From positions 82,084-146,083 of the forward strand of contig NZ_PGVF01000013.1 of NCBI RefSeq assembly GCF_002860285.1: a stretch of DNA of 64,000 nt, read 5' to 3'. The notes beneath the pieces were generated by a model. That model saw nothing but the letters and a program-made list of their open reading frames with translations, was not told where the DNA came from and did not search any database. Of this stretch, positions 58,730-64,000 are shown piece after piece (the first letter of the stretch is position 1; each line of letters begins with the position of its first letter). A program made the position numbers and the translations under genes. Origin of the DNA: Bacillus sp. M6-12. Its GTDB lineage: Bacteria > Bacillota > Bacilli > Bacillales > DSM-1321.

Positions 58730-59674
58730 TTAGTGCCCTTCTGCAACAAGCTGGATATCTCTGACAACCTTATCTGCATCATCCCATGAATAGATTGATG
58801 CACCGGAAGCCAGCGGATGTCCTCCTCCATTGTACTTTTTTGCCACTCCGTTAATTACCGGACCCTTTGAACGAAGCCTTACACGAATCACTTCATCCTC
58901 TTCGATAAAGAAAACCCAGGCCTTCATGCCTTTAATCGAGCCTAAAGTGCTGACGAGAAGCGAGGCCTCAGCAGTCGTTGCACTGAATTGCTTCAATATA
59001 TCTTTTGTAATAACCATTTTTCCTACTCCGCCAGGAAGCATTTCAAAGTTCTGAAGCACATAGCCATTTAAGCGGGTCACATTGATTCCTACATCGTACA
59101 TACCATTAAATAGCTCGGTCCTCGAAAAATTGTAATGAATTAACTCTCCCGCATAAAGGAATGTTTTGTCAGTTGTGCTTGGATATAAAAACCGTCCGGT
59201 ATCGCCTACAATTCCCCCGAACAGCAGGCGCGCAGCTTCATCGCTCATTTTAAGTCCCCTGGTTTTTCCGAACAGATAAAATTCATAAATCATTTCGCTG
59301 CAGGAGCTTGCATCTGTGTCCACCCAAAGCATGTCACCATATCGATCCTCATTCGGATGATGATCGATTTTTATGAGCTTATCACCGAGTTTATAACGGG
59401 TATCGCAGATCCTTTCTTCATTTGCCGTATCGCAGACAATTACCAAAGCACCTTGATATGTGTCATCCGTTATCACATCAAGCCGCTTCATAAAATGCAG
59501 AGTTTCTTCCTCCTTGCCGACCGCATATATTTTCTTAGCAGGAAAAGAGGCTCTTAGCACCTCAGCAAGCCCGCATTGGGAACCATATGCATCCGGATCC
59601 GGCCTAACATGGCGGTGAAGGATAATTGTATCGTACTGTTGAATTGCTTCCAGGATTTGTTCTTTTACACTCAT
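58730..59674 (-). CDS. nrnA: Bifunctional oligoribonuclease/pAp phosphatase NrnA
   Basis: DHH-family phosphoesterase that degrades nano-RNAs and removes phosphate from pAp. The 314 residues show HRHVRPDPDAYGS (20-32), CDTANEERI, the DHH triad at 104-106 and a C-terminal DHHA1 domain with GGGHPLASGAS, which binds substrate. AAAGGAG precedes the ATG. The order ytrHI-nrnA-ytpI-ytoI agrees with B. subtilis ytqI. No membrane or CBS domain is present, so it is not a GdpP-type enzyme. Confidence 0.94.
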   Translation of the reverse strand: MSVKEQILEAIQQYDTIILHRHVRPDPDAYGSQCGLAEVLRASFPAKKIYAVGKEEETLHFMKRLDVITDDTYQGALVIVCDTANEERICDTRYKLGDKLIKIDHHPNEDRYGDMLWVDTDASSCSEMIYEFYLFGKTRGLKMSDEAARLLFGGIVGDTGRFLYPSTTDKTFLYAGELIHYNFSRTELFNGMYDVGINVTRLNGYVLQNFEMLPGGVGKMVITKDILKQFSATTAEASLLVSTLGSIKGMKAWVFFIEEDEVIRVRLRSKGPVINGVAKKYNGGGHPLASGASIYSWDDADKVVRDIQLVAEGH

Positions 59675-59852
59675 TGAGTTTCTCCTTTACTTCCGGGTAT
59701 ATATTTCTATTTAAGCAGAAAATGAAACCAATGAAAAGCAGGGCTAGTTAATAACTATAGCAATATCAGCGGTTAACCGTTAAAATAATAGTTGGTTCTT
59801 CATTCATACGGCCCAATTACAAACAAGGATTATTCCAGACGGAGGAGTAGCT

Positions 59853-60158
59853 ATGCCAATATTGGTAATTTTCATTGTAATCGCTCTTGCATTTTATGTA
59901 TTTTATAAAATTAAATACGTTCGGTCCGGCAGGCCAATGGAGAAGAAGTGGATTTCTGCCAAGTCTTCCGTTGCCCTGGGTTTATTCGTCGCACTCTTTG
60001 GACTGAACCAGCTGTTCTTATATCAAACAACTCTCACCTATATCGTAGGGTCTGTTTTTATGATTCTTGGAGCATTAAATATAATTGGCGGCTATAAATC
60101 ATATAAATTCCACCTTCCTTTTGCTATTAAAGAGGCTGAGGAATTAAGAAAAGCGTAA
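59853..60158 (+). CDS. ytpI: YtpI-like membrane protein
   Basis: A 101-residue protein with three hydrophobic segments (about 2-18, 36-52, 57-80) and charged loops. MPILVIFIVIALAFYVFYKIKY and SAKSSVALGLFVALFGLNQLFLY match the YtpI family, of unknown function. GGAGGAG lies upstream of the ATG. Its last three sense codons and its stop (AGA AAA GCG TAA) coincide with the left end of a palindromic repeat, so the C-terminus may have been set by that insertion. Confidence 0.84.
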   Translation: MPILVIFIVIALAFYVFYKIKYVRSGRPMEKKWISAKSSVALGLFVALFGLNQLFLYQTTLTYIVGSVFMILGALNIIGGYKSYKFHLPFAIKEAEELRKA

Positions 60159-60190
60159 GCTCCATGTTCTAGGGGCCTGAGCTGAACATC
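60148..60190 (+). repeat. Palindromic intergenic repeat, short copy (R6)
   Basis: GAAAAGCGTAAGCTCC is followed by GGGGCCTGAGCTGAACATCC, degenerate versions of the two repeat ends without a core. It overlaps the 3' end of ytpI. Confidence 0.55.
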
Positions 60191-60220
60191 CAAATATCAA
60201 AATCTTTTTATTCCTTCCAC

Positions 60221-60266
60221 AAAAAAACCTTGTGTATTTGCCTCCGCGGGAAATCACAAGGTTTTA
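60221..60266. terminator. Bidirectional terminator between ytpI and ytoI
   Basis: AAAACCTTGTG and CACAAGGTTTT form an 11-base stem with A and T tracts, between convergent genes. Confidence 0.85.
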
Positions 60267-60297
60267 TTTAAAGGTAAGAAAGTATAACTTCTTCTTG

Positions 60298-60455
60298 TTT
60301 CAGCGCCCAGTATTTTTTTCCGGGAAAAATAAAGCCCGACGCACAGGACAAGGAAAGCTTCGACAGCGATACATCGGACGTGTCAAAGCGGCAGATCTGT
60401 AAGGACGTGCCAGAACTTAATCGAAGTTCCATTTGTCAGGGCGCTTGGCTTTTCT
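60298..60455 (-). repeat. Palindromic intergenic repeat with unrelated core (R7)
   Basis: On the minus strand it starts GAAAAGCCAAGCGCCCTG and ends GGGCGCTGAAACAAG, matching the family ends. The interior of about 125 bases differs from the other copies and holds its own arms: GGAACTTCGA and TCGAAGCTTTCC. It lies just past the ytoI stop. Confidence 0.55.
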
Positions 60456-60470
60456 AATCAGGGAATCTGC

Positions 60471-61790
60471 TTATGATCTATCAAGAAGCTGGCACATCAT
60501 GATAGCCTTGCCAACCAGCTTGCCTTCGTTAAAGACCTCAACATCCACCTTACCGAACTTTCTTCCCACTTCAAGGATTCTCGGATTTATCTCAAGAACG
60601 CTTTCAATTTGGACTGGCTTAAAGAAGTAAATCGTAATATTTTCAACCACAAGATCACCGCGTTTATAATTCCGTAGCGCCCTGTTAGCAGCCTCAGTGA
60701 CAATCGTTGTAAAGACACCGTACGAGATTGTTCCGAGATAGTTGGTCATTTGCGGAGTAACTTCATAGCTGTAAACTTCCTCACCTTTTCCTCGGATTCC
60801 TGTTGTACCTAGCTGACTGGAAATAACATCATCAATAGTCTCTCCAACCTGCGGCTGTCTCTGGATCATCTGAAGGGCTTTTAACACATCCTGCCTGCTG
60901 ATAATGCCCTGGAGTATATGATTTTCATCCATGACCGGCAGCAATTCTATGCCTTCCCAGACCATCATATGTGCAGAGGAGGCTACGCTTGTCTTTTCCC
61001 CTACTACGATCGGGTGCTTTGTCATCACTTTCTCGATTACTGTATCGGGATCCTGTCCCATAATATCCTTTGACGTCACCATACCCTGTATTTTCATATT
61101 GTCATCCACTACAGGAAACCGGCTATGGCGCGTTTCTCTGTTATGGTAAAGGTATTCTGAAACCGTATCGCTTGTTTTTAAAAATGTCGTTTCATGAACA
61201 GGTGTCAGGATGTCTTCGACTAGCAGGATTTCCTTTTTGATCAGCTGGTCATAGATGGCTCGATTAATCATTGTCGCAACCGTAAAGGTATCATAGCTTG
61301 TTGAAATGACTGGCATCTGAAGTTCATCCGCAAGTTTTTTTACATTCTCTTCGGCATCGAATCCACCGGTTATCAGTACAGCAGCCCCGGCTCTAAGCGC
61401 ATTCTCGTGTGCCTGGTCCCTGTTTCCTACAATGAGCAGATTGTCCGGGCCGATATATCTCATCATTGCTTCAAGCTTCATCGCACCAATCACAAATTTG
61501 TTCAATGTTTTATGAAGCCCGGCGCGGCCCCCCAGGACTTGTCCATCCACAATATTTACTACCTCTGCAAACGTAAGCTTTTCAATGTTTTCTTTTTTCT
61601 TCCGTTCTATTCTAATAGTGCCTACCCGCTCGATTGTACTGACATACCCTTTATTCTCAGCATCCTTAATAGCCCGGTAGGCCGTACCCTCGCTGACTGT
61701 CATTGCTTTTGCTATTTGACGGACCGAAATTTTCTCTCCCACCGGAAGCTGGTCAATGTACTGCAGTATTTGTTCATGCTTAGTTGCCAA
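60471..61790 (-). CDS. ytoI: CBS/DRTGG multidomain protein YtoI
   Basis: A 439-residue cytosolic protein with four parts: an N-terminal winged helix (KISVRQIAKAMTVSEGTAYRAIKDAENKGYV), a DRTGG domain (about 65-180), a pair of CBS domains (about 195-310) that usually bind adenine nucleotides, and a C-terminal hotdog domain (VVENITIYFFKPVQIESVLEI ...). This combination suggests nucleotide-controlled regulation, but the target is unknown. I chose TTG at 61790, six bases after AAGGGTG, giving the family N-terminus ATKHEQIL and the B. subtilis length. Confidence 0.88.
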   Translation of the reverse strand: MATKHEQILQYIDQLPVGEKISVRQIAKAMTVSEGTAYRAIKDAENKGYVSTIERVGTIRIERKKKENIEKLTFAEVVNIVDGQVLGGRAGLHKTLNKFVIGAMKLEAMMRYIGPDNLLIVGNRDQAHENALRAGAAVLITGGFDAEENVKKLADELQMPVISTSYDTFTVATMINRAIYDQLIKKEILLVEDILTPVHETTFLKTSDTVSEYLYHNRETRHSRFPVVDDNMKIQGMVTSKDIMGQDPDTVIEKVMTKHPIVVGEKTSVASSAHMMVWEGIELLPVMDENHILQGIISRQDVLKALQMIQRQPQVGETIDDVISSQLGTTGIRGKGEEVYSYEVTPQMTNYLGTISYGVFTTIVTEAANRALRNYKRGDLVVENITIYFFKPVQIESVLEINPRILEVGRKFGKVDVEVFNEGKLVGKAIMMCQLLDRS

Positions 61791-61860
61791 ACTTTTCACC
61801 CTTTTCACCATATGCCCTTACTGCCATTATAAAGTGAATAGGGCAGCTATTCAAACGCTA

Positions 61861-62100
61861 CTATTGATAATAATGAATTCTTTTGCGGTTTCGGTGCTTC
61901 GCTTTGAATCTTTGTGTTTTTTGTTTTTTAGGGTGATAGAGCATTCCTGCCAAGTTTCCGCCCATTACAAACAAAGCAAGCAGGAGCCACATGGCAGCAA
62001 ATAGGCTCTCCTTCCCTCCTGTTGTGAGCGTGAGCCGGGGCACTGCATAATAAAGCATTACGCCGCCAAGTAAAAAGCATAATAGCAATCTTTGTCGCAT
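61861..62100 (-). CDS. Small two-helix membrane protein, hypothetical
   Basis: A 79-residue protein with hydrophobic segments at about 3-20 and 33-52 and a strongly basic C-terminal tail (KKQKTQRFKAKHRNRKRIHYYQ). I chose ATG at 62100, with AAAGGAG upstream. Both ends of such a protein would be cytoplasmic by the positive-inside rule. I do not recognise a family. It lies between the APC permease and ytoI, same direction. Confidence 0.68.
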   Translation of the reverse strand: MRQRLLLCFLLGGVMLYYAVPRLTLTTGGKESLFAAMWLLLALFVMGGNLAGMLYHPKKQKTQRFKAKHRNRKRIHYYQ

Positions 62101-62289
62101 CTTAAACACTCCTTTACATTCGCAAGTCAAGGTACCTGTGATAACTATATGCTGGACATGCCGGAAAAAGAAGCAAACTCGTTGTGCTCTTTGAAAACGA
62201 AAAAATGGCCTCCAATCGAGCTGCCCCGCCGAAAGCCTATAAGATATTGTTTTGAAAGAAGTTATAAAATATATTAAGCGTCACTGGTT

Positions 62290-63663
62290 TCATTTTGGAT
62301 TCAGGTTACTATTCCTGTATCCAAACGTAAAGTAAATGATTAAGCCTAACATCAGCCATACCAAGAAGCCAACCCAAGTAAAAGATGAAAGCTGGAGCAT
62401 CAAATAGCCGCAGAAGACGACAGCCAAAACAGGGACAAGTGGAACCCATGGGGTTTTAAAGCCTCTCCTTATATCTGGCTGTGTTTTTCTCAGGACGGCA
62501 ACCCCAAGTGAAACTATTGAAAACGCAAACAAAGTTCCGATGCTTGTCAGTTCGGCCAATTTATCGAGCGGGACAAAACCGGCAAAAAAAGCCACCAGTG
62601 CGGCTGTTACCCAGGTGCTGGAAACAGGAACCTTTGTAATTGGATGAATGCCAGATAAGAAAGCGGGGAGCAGGCCATCACGGCTCATCGCATAAAAGAG
62701 CCTTGTTTGTCCAAACATCATAACGATTAATACAGTAGTAATACCGACAATAGCACCAAGAGAAATGAGTCCTGCTGCCCAATCCTGGTTTATAAACTCT
62801 AACCCGAAAGCTACCGGATCTTTTACGTTCAACAGCTCATATGGAACGATTCCTGAAAGAACCAGCGATACAGCAATATATAGAACTGTACAAATCGCCA
62901 GTGCGGATAATATCCCAAGCGGCAGATTCCGCTGCGGGTTCTTTACTTCCTCGGCAGCAGTCGAAACTGCATCAAAACCAAAATATGCGAAAACGACCAC
63001 GGCGGCACCGGCGACTACCCCTGATGTACCAAAAGGCATAAATGGGGTCCAATTGGATGGCTCCACATACCATACTCCTACCAAGATAAAAAGAAGTACA
63101 ACAGCCACCTTGACGATAACCATTACCGCATTAAATCTGGCTGATTCTTTAACTCCTCTGGAAAGCAGAATCGTTACCAAAAAAATAATGACCACGGCAG
63201 GTAAATCGATTACTGTTCCATTGGAAGGATCAAATGCACTCGTAATCGCGGTTGGGAAATGAATTCCGAAGCCTGATAATAACCCCTGGAAATAGCCGGA
63301 CCAGCCGCTGGCGACTGCCGAAGAAGCAAGGCCATATTCAAGCACTAAGTCCCAGCCGAGAATCCAGGCGATGATCTCTCCGAAGGCGACATAGCTATAT
63401 GTATAGGCGCTTCCTGATTCAGGTATCATTGATGCGAACTCGGAATAGCATAACGCAGCAAAAGCACAGGCTAAACCAGCAATAATAAATGAAAGAATCA
63501 GTGCAGGACCGGCATATTTTGCTGCAGCTACACCTGTCAGGACGAAGACCCCTGTTCCAATGATTGCACCAACACCTAGCAAGGTTAGGTCTCCCGCACC
63601 AAGGACTCTTTTTAGTGAACTGTCTGTTTCATGCCTGATAATTTTTTTTCGAAATAAATCCAT
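62290..63663 (-). CDS. APC-superfamily amino acid permease
   Basis: A 457-residue transporter of the cationic amino acid (CAT/YfnA-like) branch of the APC superfamily. About 12 hydrophobic segments are visible. The first holds the conserved unwound-helix motif GVGAIIGTGVFVLTG (about 30-44), a substrate-binding region, and FAYFGFDAVSTAAEEVKNPQRNLP marks helix 6 and its loop. I chose ATG at 63663, five bases after AGGAGG; the 32-codon extension lacks a site. The substrate cannot be read from the sequence. Confidence 0.88.
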   Translation of the reverse strand: MDLFRKKIIRHETDSSLKRVLGAGDLTLLGVGAIIGTGVFVLTGVAAAKYAGPALILSFIIAGLACAFAALCYSEFASMIPESGSAYTYSYVAFGEIIAWILGWDLVLEYGLASSAVASGWSGYFQGLLSGFGIHFPTAITSAFDPSNGTVIDLPAVVIIFLVTILLSRGVKESARFNAVMVIVKVAVVLLFILVGVWYVEPSNWTPFMPFGTSGVVAGAAVVVFAYFGFDAVSTAAEEVKNPQRNLPLGILSALAICTVLYIAVSLVLSGIVPYELLNVKDPVAFGLEFINQDWAAGLISLGAIVGITTVLIVMMFGQTRLFYAMSRDGLLPAFLSGIHPITKVPVSSTWVTAALVAFFAGFVPLDKLAELTSIGTLFAFSIVSLGVAVLRKTQPDIRRGFKTPWVPLVPVLAVVFCGYLMLQLSSFTWVGFLVWLMLGLIIYFTFGYRNSNLNPK

Positions 63664-64000
63664 GGCAACCTCCTGATATGGCCCGTGTTGAAGACGCAAT
63701 CGTTTATTTCCGGCTATTGTACTACCTGTAATTGCGCACCTATTATCCATTATGTACATTTAAAGAAATTTTAATTAGGAGTACATTCTGAGGCGAGGAA
63801 AGATGTGCTGTAATTTATCAAAAGCTGGGAGGTTTTCAACACTTTCTCGGGGTGTCTTTTACCGACACGCACATGGAAAAAAGTGTAAGTTCATGTGAAC
63901 AAAATTAAGACGGTGGGAGTGCTTACAAGATAAATTTAATTTCAAACACTGAACAATGTTCGCTGTCCCTCCCTTTTCCAATCGAGTAGGAGGGGGTGAC
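63664..64000. other. Right-edge spacer upstream of the permease
   Basis: No complete gene is visible. The minus strand has TTGAAA, 16 bases, then TAAATT (near 63805-63835), a possible permease promoter. The plus strand ends in AGGAGGGGGTGAC, which could be the ribosome site of a gene beginning just past the window. Confidence 0.35.

Noticed and set aside
63885..63905. Near-palindrome GTTCATGTGAAC at the right edge
   Set aside because: Only the five-base arms pair, and its gene context is cut off by the window end.

Overview
The window is a core-chromosome segment of an endospore-forming, low-GC Bacillaceae bacterium. The evidence is gene content and order: the run lcfA-yshE-mutS2-polX-yshB-zapA-rnhC-pheTS ... 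rplT-rpmI-infC, thrS-ytxC-dnaI-dnaB-nrdR, speD-gapB-coaE-mutM-polA, phoRP, mdh-icd-citZ, pykA-pfkA-accAD-malic enzyme-dnaE, ytrHI-nrnA-ytpI-ytoI is, from memory, that of the matching Bacillus subtilis region. Sporulation genes (sspI, ytxC, ytvI, ytrH, ytrI) fit this. Many starts are TTG behind strong GGAGG-type sites. A Bacillus/Cytobacillus/Mesobacillus-type organism is likely; the genus cannot be fixed from the sequence alone. Most genes lie on the minus strand.

Layout. 1-7.8 kb: fatty-acyl-CoA ligase, a DUF350 protein followed by an unlisted 26-residue membrane peptide, then mutS2, polX, cvpA-like yshB and zapA. 8-14 kb: rnhC (+), pheST behind a T-box, an rRNA methyltransferase, sspI (+). 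14-21.5 kb: M42 peptidase, dUTPase, ysdB (+, sigma-W-type promoter), ysdA, infC-rpmI-rplT behind an L20 leader and with an AUU start for infC, a GNAT acetyltransferase broken by an in-frame TAG, and thrS behind a T-box. 21.6-33 kb: ytxC, the helicase loaders dnaI and dnaB, nrdR, speD, gapB with two CcpN-type boxes, coaE, mutM, polA. 33-42 kb: hflKC, phoPR, a MaoC-type hotdog protein and the TCA genes citZ-icd-mdh. 42.7-50 kb: ytwI, ytvI (+), isocitrate lyase, fxsA, pykA, pfkA. 50-58 kb: accA-accD, a FadR-type GntR regulator, malic enzyme, dnaE. 58-64 kb: ytrHI (+), nrnA, ytpI (+), ytoI, a small membrane protein, an APC permease.

How it fits together. Central carbon metabolism dominates the second half: glycolysis (pfkA, pykA), gluconeogenesis (gapB), the TCA cycle (citZ, icd, mdh), the glyoxylate shunt (aceA), pyruvate supply (malic enzyme) and fatty-acid initiation (accDA). 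These sit beside replication and repair genes (dnaE, polA, mutM, dnaB, dnaI, polX, mutS2) and aminoacyl-tRNA synthetases under T-box control.

No prophage, CRISPR array, transposase, tRNA or rRNA gene was seen. The least ordinary feature is a family of short palindromic repeats whose ends resemble GAAAAGCGGAAGCGCC ... GGCGCTGAAGCTAGACATC. I see seven copies or fragments. One sits inside the ysdB leader, one inside the citZ-icd spacer, one supplies the stop codon of ytpI, and one has an unrelated folded core.
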